DNA of 64,000 nt from assembly GCA_946811695.1 (NCBI GenBank), contig OX328125.1, forward strand, positions 42,094,709 to 42,158,708, given 5' to 3'. Of the stretch, positions 23,186 through 33,780 are shown in pieces. Each line of letters starts with the position of its first letter. Within the stretch, counting starts at the first letter, position 1. Origin of the DNA: Gonocerus acuteangulatus. Its lineage: Eukaryota; Arthropoda; Insecta; Hemiptera; Coreidae. The notes beneath the pieces are model-generated. The model had not been told where the DNA came from. It did not search any database and saw only the letters and a list, made by a program, of their open reading frames with translations. The position numbers and the translations under genes are program-made.

Positions 23186-23920
23186 GCATTATGCCATGTT
23201 TTGCTTGCTTATCCAACTCTAACTCCAAAAGAACGTAAGTATTCCGTTAATGAATTATTTTTTACAAATCTTTAACTTTAGAAAAATACTTCATGAGAGT
23301 TTTTAATTTAGGTTTGCCGACTGTGTAGTTTATTCCATAACAATTGTTGCCGTCAACAACAATCCTGAATTGTTTATATGTTAAGGCGCGAGAAAAAGGC
23401 GAAATCTATCCTACGCTCTAACGACCTAGTGTTGATGGATGGTTCACGCCTCATTTCGGTTCTAGAAGAAAAAAGCACGTTTCGAGGCAGAACCATTTAC
23501 CAACACATTTCTCTCAGCAAACCGCCTAATATCCACAGATCCATATTCGGGGTTTTCTTTGTTGTATTTCCTTCTTTTGTGGTCGAGATTATTCTCAAGA
23601 AGGAATATACATTATATTTTTAGTTTTTCACCATTTGGTGATGGAACTACATTTTTTCCTTAATCAATTAGGAATAAAATTATTTTTGGTTTGGTTTTAA
23701 AAGTCTCTGTCTACCAATTAGTTTGTCTTAGCGTTGGGTGCTATGTTCTATTCCATCTGAAGAACAAAAAGAGAATATCTTTTTGTTGAATCAATTAACG
23801 AAAATCAATTAAACTAAATGGTTGTTGTTTTTTTAAAATATTCTTTTATAAATGTGTAGGTATTAGATATTTAATAATTTCATCGATGTATTAGCTATCA
23901 TCGGAAAGTAAGTTGGTCAA
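23186..23920. other. No feature seen
   Basis: Anonymous. An 81-codon open frame at 23378-23623 has no recognised motif. Confidence 0.35.
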
Positions 23921-23923
23921 ATT

Positions 23924-24175
23924 TTACGGTAACTTAAAATTTGTCCTGAGTCTAAACTCTGTCAGTATGTGCTTTATTGATAGGTGTATGTATGTACATG
24001 TTGGTCTGTCCTGACTTGACATAATGTGGGAGTGTGTCAGTCGTGAATAGCCAATCTTGAGACGGCATAAAACGACTTTTTCCTGTCTTTTACTGGATGG
24101 CCATTTCTGTATAGTGTTTTTGATGTCTCGAATAAACATAATCCGAATATTGTTACAGTCACCATCATTCTTCAT
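23924..24175 (-). pseudogene. LINE RNase H C-terminal fragment
   Basis: Minus-strand translation keeps FIRDIKNTIQKWPSSKRQE, VVLCRLKIGYSRLTHSHIMS and DRPTCTY-LSIKHILTE. This is the well-known 'W...R...L-RLRIGH-RLTH' and 'C-x2-C...H-I-x2-C' end of Jockey/CR1-group pol proteins. The second metal ligands are degraded (ILTEFR for ILxxC). Same domain as 43270-43616, but a different, more decayed copy. No poly(A) or TSD seen. Confidence 0.75.
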
Positions 24176-25170
24176 AGCTTCCTTTTATTACGCTATTGCA
24201 TGATATTTGCGCGTCCAGCCAATAAAATATTTTCTCTTTGGCATAATAGTGTCCTTAATTTACTTAAACTGTTTCGTGCTCTTTCGTTTCTAAAGAAATT
24301 TTGGGGATGGTTCAAAGTTTCGAAGACTCATTGGGTAATCCTTTCTCGTATGTTTAATGCTTTGACTTCAAGTTTTCAAACTCTATGCAGTATCTTCAAA
24401 GATAAGAAGAGGAGAAAAGAAAATCCCAATGAAAATGTTTGATAAAAAATGCTCCACTAAATGGGAAACAAAAATAATTAATTTTTATGAAGACCCAAGT
24501 AACTCTTTATTGCTGGAATAACTAGTTCATGAGAGATGCTGAAAGAACGAGGAGGTAATGGCCTGTTACATGAGAGAGTTAAAGCTGAGAAGACAAGAAG
24601 CGGATAAGCTACAGCTGCTCCCTGGAGGGAATAAAATGAAAATTCATTGGGACTGAGGAGAGAGAGAAAGTAGAGGAACTCACTCGAGCCGGAAGATTCA
24701 GAGGGTGAAATTACTAGCTGAGGGTAGGTTTGTCCTTCTTCTCTTTATTACGGGAAGCAAGGTGAACCGTCAAGGGTTGGCAGAGGTTATGAATTCGGCT
24801 GAAGTGACTGCATTGGGAATAAAAAGGAATTCAGACATAAATCTTTTATTAACAAATAACTAATAAATTTAGATGATATGAATTTTGGACATGCGCGTTA
24901 AAGAAGCTTCATATATTTTACAAATCTACACCGTTTTAACGAGAACCTTCTTATATATATGTATATTTTGCCACAATTGTTATTTATTCACTAGCTTGGC
25001 ATACTGCATTCTTTCATTAAAAAAGATTAAATGACATAGAAAATCGATACATCAAGAGGAGGCAGCAGAGAAACTAATTAATGTATCGTCCATCAGTCGT
25101 AATTATATCATGGAAGCTTGCCATACTACAAACACAGCTTATAAAAGAGATTTACTAGAATTATAGGCAA
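24176..25170. other. No feature seen
   Basis: Anonymous. Purine-rich patches at 24540-24780 contain no open frame of note. Confidence 0.35.
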
Positions 25171-25174
25171 AATT

Positions 25175-25385
25175 GATCTTTTAGGAGAGGGAATTTACTA
25201 AATATTTTGTATCGACTAAATCATTGCTTCCTTTTCGTGAAACTTGGTATATATTTTGCCAAACAAATGCGAAAAATAAATCGCGAAAAAAAACAAAACA
25301 AATCATTTTACTATACAAGAGAGGGTTCAGTCAAGAACTACATAACTAATTTGTCCCTACCGGCCGTAATTTGGGTTTCCTTGTA
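25175..25385 (-). mobile_element. Degenerate unit of the (TA)n element
   Basis: The complement carries AATTACGGCCGGTAGGGACA, AATTAGT and ACCAAGTTTCACGAAAAGG, parts of one ~143 bp minisatellite unit of the elements at 5965-6655 and 41905-42642. Confidence 0.6.
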
Positions 25386-25519
25386 GTGAGCCTTACAGGC
25401 ACACAATTCTGCCCTTTGGACCTCGAGTACCTCCATTGTCTATATAACTGGCGAATAAGGCGGAAGGTCAATAAAATATCGTCACAAACTTTTACACTTT
25501 TATTTATCTTCCCTACATG

Positions 25520-25549
25520 TTTCGCACCCTTTTTGGTGCCTCTTCAGGG
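25520..25549 (-). ncRNA. Hammerhead-like motif in a Penelope terminal region
   Basis: CCCCTGAAGAG-GCACC-AAAAA-GGGTGC-GAAAC. GCACC pairs with GGTGC to form helix II, flanked by CTGAAGAG and GAAAC in the places of the hammerhead core CTGATGAG/GAAAC. Penelope-like elements are known to carry type I hammerhead motifs. The core U-to-A change (CTGAAGA) may weaken or abolish cleavage. Confidence 0.45.
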
Positions 25550-25749
25550 GAACACATGAACTTAAAACATTAAATTCAGCCTCAACCTGAGGAATTGAAC
25601 CTTCCACTAGCAGGGCCTCGTCTAGACTGGTCATTGAATGAACGAATCCAATATGGTGTCAAATAGTCAGCTGATCGATAATCGATGTGTCATAAATTTA
25701 AAATTGATTTTAATTTCCAGATGAAATATAGTCCTATAATACCATTTTC

Positions 25750-26815
25750 TTATTTTTTATCAAATAAATTAATGAAAATATTAAGATGGTGTATTTCCGT
25801 TTTTTTATTTATCACTTTTTCCCTGTTTTTAATTATGTGTATGTTTTCTTTAATCTTTCTTTTCATTCTATTTCTTTCTTTCCCTAATATTCTGATGTTT
25901 TCAAAATCAAATTCATGACCATATTTTATAGCATGATAAGCCAACGCCGTTTTGTTTTCTCCATTGTCAATATTTTGAGCGTGTTGTTTAATAGGTTTTC
26001 CAAGTAGCTGTTCCGATTCCCCTATGTATGCTTTACCGCAGCTATTACAGTCAATTTTGTATATATTGTACTTAGTTTCCTTTAATTTCACTCGGTCCTT
26101 AATGTAACCGAAACTATTTTTAATTTTGTTATCATACTTCCAGGCGATCTTTCCGATCCCTTTACAAATATGTCTGATTTTGTTTGATATTACGGGATTA
26201 AAATTGAAGGACAAATAACGGGCTGGTTCTGAATTCTGGTCTTTAAGGAAACGATTCACCTTTTTACTAAATTGTTCAAAAATGTGTTTATTGTATGGGC
26301 TTTCATATTTCTCTAACCTATCCCTGTTTGCATCAGCCCTGCCGAAGAAATCGCTAATTTTTGTTTTGTTTTCTTTAACTTTATATTGCCAATGTTTTCA
26401 TCAGATTCATCAATGGAATTCCGTTTACGTTTTAATTTATTTTCTGACCTTGACTCTAGGCCTTCAGTATTGTTTTTGTTTTCTAGTTTTACGCGTTTTC
26501 GATTAATTTCTTCATTTTCATCCCTTTTCCTCTTTAAAACATTTGTACTATCTTCCGTAAAGAATTCGTCCAAGAATTTAAAAACTTTTGTGTCAAATTT
26601 AAAATTACATATGCCCTGGTCAACCATTTGCAAACTCTTCTTTCCATACGATACTTTTTTCTCGGCTCGTTTAATTTCTTTTTTTATTAAGAAATCAGGG
26701 TAGCAATTTTTCCGGAAAAGCAACCTTAATTTGTTTTTAATTTCTGTAAAATATTTTGGGCTTGTTCTCTGGAGTGCAGTTAATGTCCTATTTTAAATGA
26801 GGTTCTTTTTGAATG
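25750..26815 (-). pseudogene. Penelope-like pol: RT thumb, NLS-like linker and GIY-YIG endonuclease
   Basis: Upstream part: HPLTFKKNLI-stop-NRTLTALQ, TEIKNKLRLLFRKNCYPDFL; the N-x-YP signature at the end of Penelope RT. The stop TAA is at 26793-26795. A lysine/arginine-rich linker with two KRKR runs (NVLKRKRDENEEINRKRVKL, NKLKRKRNS) looks like nuclear localisation signal. One frameshift near 26335 separates it from the endonuclease frame. Endonuclease: NIYKIDCNSCGKAYIGESE holds the paired (G)IY...YIG motif with a C-x2-C pair, then KTALAYHAIKYGHEFDFENI, R-MKRKIKENIHI and end INLFDKK. The usual arginine after YIG is replaced (GKPIKQH). Frame breaks mean it is not functional. Confidence 0.9.
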
Positions 26816-26917
26816 TTAAGGGATGTCATGAATAAAAACTCCTTTGTCTAGTTTCCCCACTGATAGACATCTATAGCCAAGTTCAGATTGGTAGAAATTA
26901 AAAAAAAAAAAAATTGA

Positions 26918-27080
26918 GGGAAAAATTCCCGACATTTGCAAATTCCGGTTTCAAGGAACAACACGATACGTGAAACATTATAAAAACTGATCATGTCACG
27001 TTTAAGACTAGGGAAGGCTTTGAGAGGTCAGGCAAACTATATAGTGTTCAATATTTATCAAAACTTTGCCAAAGTTAATG
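26918..27080 (+). repeat. Unknown repeat, inverted pair with 28110-28300 (left)
   Basis: TTCCCGACATTTGCAAATTC, TTTCAAGGAACAAC, AAGGCTTTGAGAG and TGTTCAATATTTAT occur in the same order on the complement of 28110-28300. The pair brackets the Tigger element. The family is not recognised. Confidence 0.6.
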
Positions 27081-27220
27081 CTAAAAACATTTTAAACCTC
27101 CGAGAGATAAGGTTATAACAGAGAGACTTTTTACCGACATTTTTTCGTACCGGGAATATCGGCTACGCTCTTTTTCTTTCAACTAAACAATCTATTTGAC
27201 ACAGGAAACGTTATAATATA

Positions 27221-28103
27221 CAGTAGAACTTGGATAATTCGAACCCCTAGGGACCGATAAAAAAGTTCGAATTATCCAAAATTCGAATTACAAAAGTTTT
27301 TGAAAATAAAGGGGTAAAAAATGGAATTTCATATTTTCACATTTTTTAATTTAATAAAATACATAGGTACATTTGATTTAAACAATAACAAACATGACAT
27401 AAATTGATGATTACGTAAATAAGTAATAAATAATTTATCAAAAAAGTAAAAATGAAAGTCTACTATTTTGAAAAAGTAATTTTCATGGGCAAGAATTTTT
27501 TCTTTGTTTTTCATGTAAGTTGATAAAGAGTTAGGAGGAATTCCTTGGCAATTTCAGATTTTTTCTTTCTTCCTTTTTCAATTTCTTTAATTACAGCTAT
27601 TTTCTTTGACAACGTTAAAGTTTTATGACTTCAAGTAAGTTTAAGTGCCCTGTACACCAGAAATTCAAGACACAAACAATAAAACAAATCTAGGCGCTGA
27701 CAGACTTATGACTGAATAAGAAATGAAGTTGGGAGGGAATTCTAGGATAAAACGACAGGATGGTGTATGTAACTACAACCCCTGGAAGGGAGGAAGCGCG
27801 ACCACCACTTCGCAGAACTCCTAGAGTCCACGAACTAGACTATGAGACGCCGCGCTTTTTGTCCCGGAACCCCTACATCCATATCCTTCTTACCCGAAGG
27901 GAGAATATTTACACAAGATTTAAGATCGAACACTTCCCATTGGAGGTAAAGACTGGTAAAAAAATTCGAAATATCCAAAATTTTATTCAAATTAACCACG
28001 ATTTTTTTACATTGTTTATGCCCTAAATTCTAGGGACCGAGAGAAATATTCGAATCAACCACGATTTCGAATTATCGAAGTTCGAATTATCCATGTTCCA
28101 CTG
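27221..28103. mobile_element. Tigger/pogo-type DNA transposon, internally deleted
   Basis: Both ends are terminal inverted repeats: CAGTAGAACTTGGATAATTC then GAACCCCTAGGGACCG on the left, and the complement of CAGTGGAACATGGATAATTC on the right. TA dinucleotides at 27219-27220 and 28104-28105 are the expected TSD for this superfamily. Length is 883 bp, against 2-3 kb for autonomous relatives. A remnant of transposase N-terminus lies at 27440-27631 on the minus strand. 27770-27870 is GC-richer and unexplained. Confidence 0.88.
27440..27631 (-). pseudogene. Tigger transposase N-terminus (CENP-B-type helix-turn-helix)
   Basis: Minus strand reads KTLTLSKKIAVIKEIEKGRK then KKSEIAKEF, and after a one-base frameshift GIPPNSLSTYMKNKEKIL. 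This is the HTH_psq/CENP-B N-terminal DNA-binding domain of pogo-group transposases, which binds the transposon ends. An in-frame TGA lies just upstream of the domain. No DDE catalytic domain remains. Confidence 0.85.
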
Positions 28104-28109
28104 TAGTTA

Positions 28110-28300
28110 AAATTGTATTCAGCCAAAGCTTTGTCGAAGAATAAATATTGAACAGTATCTCCCCCGCATGATCTCTCAAAGCCTTCTCTTCTCCTAAACA
28201 AGACATTAGTTTTTATCGAGTTTTTCGCAGTGAGTTGTTCCTTGAAATGGTAATGCAAATGGCAGAACCGTCGGGAATATTTCCAACTTTTCCTTCTAAC
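28110..28300 (-). repeat. Unknown repeat, inverted pair with 26918-27080 (right)
   Basis: The complement carries TTTCAAGGAACAACTCACTG, GAAGGCTTTGAGAGATCATG and CTGTTCAATATTTATTC. It holds a minus-strand open frame containing FKEQLTAKNSIKTNVLF that is not recognised. Partner of 26918-27080. Confidence 0.6.
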
Positions 28301-29040
28301 GGTAAATTATAATTTCATAGAACTCGAAAAATGTTTTTGAGCTATCACGATCATTTTTTTTTTTAATCGCAATCATAGATATAAAAAACAAAACCGACTT
28401 TTCGAGTTTTTAATTTTCGTATTAATTATTTTATTTTTAGCCTAGCAGCCATCTTGCATAGAGCCCTATGTATAACGGGACGATGTGAACTACGACCAAG
28501 ACCGGTGAGAGACGTGAAGATTAACGTGCCCCACGAGAGAGACAGACGACACGGTGCCTGTAGGTGATGGGGTGAAGCAGGAAGCGTACATTAGAGCCAT
28601 GGCTAAGTGGCACCACCAATGAGTGCTGGGTGTTTGTCAGTGCTCCTGTCCACAGCACTGTCAGCTTTTTAGTCACAACTTACTCGTCTGAGTCTCAAGC
28701 ATTGGATTTGTGGTTTGGTCACTGTTACTAGACTGATCGAGCCGCAGAAAATGTGATTTATTTTTAGTGAGAACTTACTCGTATGAGTCTCAAGTATTGG
28801 ATTATTGGCTATTAACCCATATATTAGCACAACCACTTGTGCCAGAAAAAATTGAAATTTTGCATGGACACTCCCTATAGGATGTATACACTCGCTAAGA
28901 AAGGTTTTTTTGATATTCAAATTTTTGAGTATTTTTAGAGGGGGTTGAATTTTTAGTAGGTTTTAAAGAGAGCTTGCAAAGCATAGGCAGCTTGCGTTGC
29001 TAGGACGATAACAGGTCAGCTGTTTATTTGCTGTTCAATT
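28301..29040. other. No gene seen; short direct repeat
   Basis: ACTTACTCGTCTGAGTCTCA near 28678 recurs with one change near 28772, about 95 bp later. 28480-28640 is GC-richer but no frame is convincing. Confidence 0.4.
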
Positions 29041-29200
29041 ATGATGGCAGACCTTGAATTACTAGAAATAAACTGTGATTTTGTCCCTCATAGAGTTTAT
29101 GCTATCCCTGGTGATGGTTTATCCGCGGTAATAATATCCCGAACCCTTGCACAGCCTCCTCACCCATCAGCATCCCCAGTCAGAACACTTCCTGATAATG
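29041..29200 (+). CDS. Unidentified ORF fragment interrupted by a LINE tail
   Basis: Two ATGs then MADLELLEINCDFVPHRVYA, IPGDGLSAVII, in a protein-like composition. The frame meets the 110 bp LINE insertion at 29201 and resumes in frame beyond its TSD for about 30 codons. The context P-GDG after a VY motif is reminiscent of the OTU-protease D-G-x-C block found in some transposons, but the expected cysteine is serine. That reading is speculative. Host exon or element ORF cannot be decided. Confidence 0.25.
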
Positions 29201-29310
29201 TTTTTTTTATTTATTCAATATTTACAATCTGCATACATAAAATACAATAAGTAAATAAATATCTCATACATAGCTATACACAAGGAAGAACAGAGGGGAG
29301 AAGGCAGCCA
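29201..29310 (-). mobile_element. Tail-only Jockey insertion
   Basis: Poly(T) at left, then sequence ending GAGGGGAGAAGGCAGCCA, which matches the 3' untranslated part of the Jockey copy at 50905-52616 (GGAGGGGAGAAGACAACC). TSD ACTTCCTGATAATG, 14 bp and perfect, at 29187-29200 and 29311-29324. Confidence 0.9.
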
Positions 29311-29324
29311 ACTTCCTGATAATG

Positions 29325-31364
29325 CTCGGAAATATAATCAGTGTGTCCAAATGACATCTAGGAAACATAAATTTGTAAATTTTAACGTCCATTTATTATT
29401 GACAAAGAATTTTGTGTAAATATACACTATTAGAATTGAAAGATATGCACACTTAATAAAAACATACGTAATGGGATGTAATATATGCAGCCAAAATACA
29501 TAATTTAGCTGAGTAAATAGTCTTTATACAATATTATTGACAAATAAAATAAACATGAAAAGTGAATTGATGCACTAGTGATATAGTGATATGATGCATA
29601 TAGCAGTTCATTTAAGAGAGAATGGCCAAAAGAGTTTAATTTAAATCTTACATCATTACTTTTTTCAGGTAGGTATTCCTAAAAGTGATAGTATTTAATT
29701 TTGCCCTTTCATTAAAAACAACTTTCAAAAGAAGCAGATATTCTTTTTAAATTATAAGACCAAAACTATTTACGCTTTCTAGACTTAATGGGTTAGCCGG
29801 CCCACTTGCTCTGATTCATGCTAGGGAGTTTTTATAATTGGGCAATATATCACAAAATAAATACTATGTGGCCATGTTTGGATATAAATTGGAAGGTTAA
29901 GTAAATGTTAAATAGGTTCAAAAAAAGTCGGACGTCATGAATTCATAGAGAGTTAAAATGGTAAATACAAATATATATCTTGTAAGAATAAAATACTGGA
30001 ATGCGTAAAGTGTTGAGTTGCATAAAAAGTGGAGACCGAGAGGAATGTCTTAGTCTAATTGGCCCAAGATACAAGTCGAACCAGACTGGCTTGATGCAGT
30101 GCCAACTATAAATGGATAAGATGACGTTGATCATCATAAATTCATCTTATTAACAGTGCATTCTCTGGTAAGACATTCTTAGGTTCTATTCTGGACTTAT
30201 CCATTTCTAACTAGAATAACTCCGCTAAATAAATATTAAAGTTTCTGCCGAAATAAATGAAAAACATAAAAGAAAAACTAAGACCTTGTCGCTCAATATT
30301 CAGCCCCATGACCTGACCCCTGCATTCCTCGGACGCAGTGGTCCCCTCAGCGTATATCAAACTAAGGTAGTTTAAAATCTCTTAACATATTTCTTTGTAT
30401 AATTTGTAAACATAATTGATTTATTACAGTATATATTGTATGAATTATTGTAATATTGTATTTTCTTATAATTAGATGTATAATGAACTGCATAACTGAT
30501 GAGTATGTAAAATCCCATTTGTACATTTGAATGAAAATATGTAAAATGTAGTTAGATGCATATATGGAATAATTAGTTCCGAGCAACTCGCTTTAATTGC
30601 GGATGCTCATAAATAAAAAAATATTTGTAATATACACTATGATTCCTTTGGTCGTTCCCGCTTCCACCTCCAGAACATCCTGATTCCTGTCTCCCCTCTA
30701 CCACACCTAACCCTTCACAATCGACTTCTTTATGTATCATTATAGACGCTTATAAAAAGCTCCCTTGTTTGTATCAAATCAATAAAAATATAAATAACAT
30801 TCAGTGGCTTGAAATCAAATCATCTGGAACATTTTTACACAATGCGCCAGCTACCATGTACCAAAGCTATTTTATAAAGAGTTGTCCACTAGAATGGTCA
30901 TCTGAAAAGAATTGATGTTATTTATTTCTAGTGTCACTACCGATACTTGTTCCTATACTATAAATAAATAGGCATTATAGTGAATATTAAATATTATAAT
31001 GAAAATAGAATGTTTATTGCAGGACAGAAAAAGAGTTTGTACATTTTTTACAGGGTATTATCCTTTTCTTTTAAAGAAGACTTCCAAGACTTTGAAATTC
31101 TTCGTTCATTCCTCTACCACTTGCCTTCAGAGAACATTCTTCTACATCAAAGCACAGGGGGTCTAACGATCAGATAACTCTCAGGAATGCAGTAGTTAAA
31201 TCTTATGACTGGGAGGTTTCGTAGTATTTTTTTTTGTTTGGTTGTTTACTCCCTCCTTATAGGAAGGACGCGCTAAGGATGTCGACCCGATAAAGCAATC
31301 CGGAAATATAGGTGAGATATACCGGGAATGTAGGCCGCGAATAACCTTTTTTTATGATGATTAG
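29325..31364. other. Anonymous, with a probable LINE 3' end
   Basis: 29384-29410 is a SINE-B-type tail on the minus strand (AATGGACGTTAAAATTTAC). 30300-30640 resembles a LINE 3' untranslated region ending GCTCATAAATAAAAAAATA. Nothing coding is supported. Confidence 0.35.
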
Positions 31365-31470
31365 ATAGTTAGCCATCGAGGTGATAAGTAAAGATGGAAT
31401 GGTTGGGATTCGGCTAAATAATAATAATTATTTAGCCGAATCCCAACCATTCCATCTTTACTTATAACCT
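31365..31470. repeat. Perfect 39 bp-arm palindrome in a Penelope-like end
   Basis: Left arm 31384-31422 and right arm 31427-31465 are exact complements, separated by AATA. The left flank AGTTAGCCATCGAGGTGATA also begins the repeat at 44935. The inner GGTTGGGATTCGGCTAA also occurs, complemented, at its right end near 45215. Confidence 0.95.
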
Positions 31471-31644
31471 TTTTTTAATATTTGTGTTTATTTTTATTTT
31501 AACGTCAATTTATTATTAACTACAAACATTTGTGTTTATATACTTATTTAGATTTGTTTGTTCGCAGCTAGCATAGACCTCCAATAACAGTTTTTGAAGG
31601 GACTTTGACGTGGGAAATAAATGATAACCGGCTTTATAGAAGGA

Positions 31645-32145
31645 AAGTCCGAATCATAGGAATTACGTCATCTTAGCGCAGTTCCGTTCATACCCCAAGT
31701 AACATTACTAAAGGAATAGAAGCAGTTATTGGTAGGTTTAGATCTTTCGTTTAAGGCCCCAAAACAAGAAACTGGTAGTATTCTAAGCGGTTATGAGTCC
31801 CCCCACCTTCTCTACGTTCGCCCTAGGAATTACCTAATACGTTTCCCATTTTCTTACCTTATTTTATTAAAACAATCATTTTACTATTAAATGCAAAAAA
31901 ACAATAACCAATTAAAACGTTAGGTAAACAGAGACAAAAACCCGTTCAAAAAAACAAAACTAACAATTTTAAAGTTTCAAGCACTTATTTCTCCGATTGA
32001 AATCGCCCCATCGAAAATTAAATCAGAACCTTTTTTGTAGAGTATTTAGTAAGATTTCGAATGGGCACCCACGTTCCAGTTTTTAGTTTTTGAATAGTTT
32101 CATAAACATCTCGAAAACGGTCGCGAAACTAGTATTTATTTACTA
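31645..32145 (+). repeat. Dispersed repeat, single-unit copy
   Basis: Begins with ACGTCATCTTAGCGCAGTTC, ACTAAAGGAATAGAAGCAGT. It continues with GCACTTATTTCTCCGATTGA, TCAGAACCTTTTTTGTAGAG and TTAGTAAGATTTCGAATGG, which match the ~340 bp units tandemly duplicated at 49430-50250. No coding capacity. Confidence 0.75.
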
Positions 32146-32635
32146 ATAATTTGAAAGTGTAATAAATGTGATACAAATTAGGTTCAAGTGTGATTTAGGA
32201 GAAAACACGAAGTCCGCTTTGATAACGCAGTTCTTACAAGTCGGTTATTTTCTAACACACAAGAGAAAAAGTAAACATTTAATTTGAAATCATAATTCAT
32301 TCGTAGATAGAGATTTTAGACCCTTTTTATTTTGTTTGTAAATAACTATTCACTAGATTGTACATATCAGACGAAGTTTATCTTAAAATTGGCTCTGAGC
32401 CACGATGCGTTTTAAATCTATTTGTTTTCCCCACCTATTTGCTATTGTAATATGAGCTACAGTGCAAATATTTTTGCCTACAATGTAATGATCAGAATTA
32501 CTTATTTTAAAACTAAATTACCGAGTATACTACGTCAAACAAAAATCTTTTCGATCATCGCTCCTGTCACGAGAAACAAAGATGAAGTTGTATAAGACAT
32601 TAGTAAGACACAATCAAAATTAATATGTTGAATAT
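32146..32635. other. No feature seen
   Basis: AT-rich anonymous sequence. Confidence 0.4.
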
Positions 32636-32639
32636 TTTT

Positions 32640-33015
32640 TACAGAAAAATATGGAGAATAATTTATGGAGTTATCTGTGAAGAGGGTTGGTGGAAGCATC
32701 GATGAAATTCGGAACTATATGATCTGTATAATAGCGGCAACATAGTTCATTTTGTTAAAACTAGGCGCATAGAATGGTTAGGTCACGTGTCTAGAATGAA
32801 CAACAGCAGGATGCCTTATAGGGCATTGCTCGCTACAATGTATGGGACAAGAAGAAGAGGAAGGCCAAGGAAAAGATGGCTGGAGGATGTTAAGAGCAAC
32901 TTTAAAATACTGGGTATGAGAAACGGGAAAAATAGGTCGAATTCTTTAGATCATTGGCATGCTATTATCCAGAAAGCCAATGCCCCCCCCGGGCTGTAGT
33001 GCTGCATAGGATGCA
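32640..33015 (+). pseudogene. RTE-type LINE pol C-terminus
   Basis: Plus-strand frame: IWRIIYGVICEEGWWKHR-stop-NSELYDLY, VHFVKTRRIEWLGHVSRMN, then RRRGRPRKRWLEDV and a final HWHAII. This is the familiar C-terminal 'R-x2-WLGH-V-R-M ... GRP-x-R-W-x-D-V' segment of arthropod RTE/Jockey-like pol proteins, found after the RT domain. The TGA in 'KHR-stop-NSE' is likely a CGA transition. Stop of the ORF is TAG at 32997-32999. No poly(A). Confidence 0.85.
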
Positions 33016-33404
33016 AGTAAAATTATTTATTCATTGAATTGACATTAATCTATTAATTTGTAATATCAAAGCGTCAAAAGTTTCATTACACAGTATCCTT
33101 GAATATTCATTTTGATACCCTATGCAAGTTTCACGTCCACACGTTGCTTGTTCAGTAGCACTATAACAGGGCATTTACAGACTAACCGTGAGAGTACCTC
33201 CTCCAGACAGGGCCAAATCTAAGCTGATAACAGTTATCATGGCTACTGCAAATCAGACGTTTATTATATTAGAGTAAATATCGATTTCAGAAATATCATT
33301 GATTGAGTTCTATTTCAAGTTTTCTCGAGTTATTTTATTAAATTAAAAAATATTTTGCCCAGACTTGTAATATTTGTTTTCTTTTTTTCCCCCTCTATTT
33401 TACA
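33016..33404. other. No feature seen
   Basis: Anonymous sequence. Confidence 0.35.
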
Positions 33405-33575
33405 CCCTAGCTCCTGTTTTTAATTATATTTGTATTTTCTTTCCTTTTTCCTTTCCAGGGATTCATGTATTTAGCTAATATTTTTAAGCTGTCATTGTTA
33501 ATAGTATGACTATTTTTGATACCATGGTTAACTAAAGCTGTTTTCTTGGAAGTACCGTCAAGATTCTTATTATGT
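33405..33575 (-). pseudogene. Decayed Penelope-like GIY-YIG C-terminus
   Basis: Minus strand reads NKNLDGTSKKTALVNHGIKN, LKILAKYMNPWKGKRKENTN then IIKNRS-stop. The KTAL-x2-H-x-I and KIL...KRK-x-EN patterns align with KTALAYHAIKYGH and RILGKERNRMKRKIKEN of copy 1. The GIY and YIG motifs themselves are lost. Confidence 0.75.
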
Positions 33576-33639
33576 CTTATTCACACCGTATTTAAAAGCA
33601 TATATAATCTTTGTCAAAAATTATGAAATCACTTTGATT

Positions 33640-33780
33640 TGGTTTGCTTTTTTCTACATAGAAGGTACCCTCGCGTTAAGGATGTAAATTCGTTTTTTAA
33701 GAGCTCCTGAAGAAGCGTCATATAGACGAAACACAAGTACAGCGTACTGAATAAATGAATATTAAGCGAATAGTGATAAA
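33640..33780 (+). mobile_element. Penelope-like terminal fragment with hammerhead-like core
   Basis: GAGCTCCTGAAGAAGCGTC-ATATA-GACGAAACAC at 33701-33732, followed by an A-rich tail with AATAAATGAATA. It points the opposite way to the GIY-YIG remnant beside it, as in Penelope copies with inverted terminal pieces. Confidence 0.6.

Larger units (their letters stand above)
25440..26870 (-). mobile_element. Penelope-like retroelement, 5'-truncated (copy 1)
   Basis: Minus-strand order: end of reverse transcriptase (about 26840-26600), basic linker, GIY-YIG endonuclease (26259-25750), then a non-coding terminal region to about 25440. The terminal region contains TCGATTATCGATCAGCTGAC, CAATGACCAGTCTAGACGAG, GGTTGAGGCTGA, the hammerhead-like core at 25520-25549, ATAAATAAAAGTG and TTTATTGACCTTCCGCC. 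The catalytic RT domains are missing. Other partial copies lie at 11781, 22840, 33405 and 35925. Confidence 0.88.

Noticed and set aside
26282..26703. Plus-strand frames rich in F, S and L
   Set aside because: Shadows of the lysine-rich Penelope linker on the minus strand.
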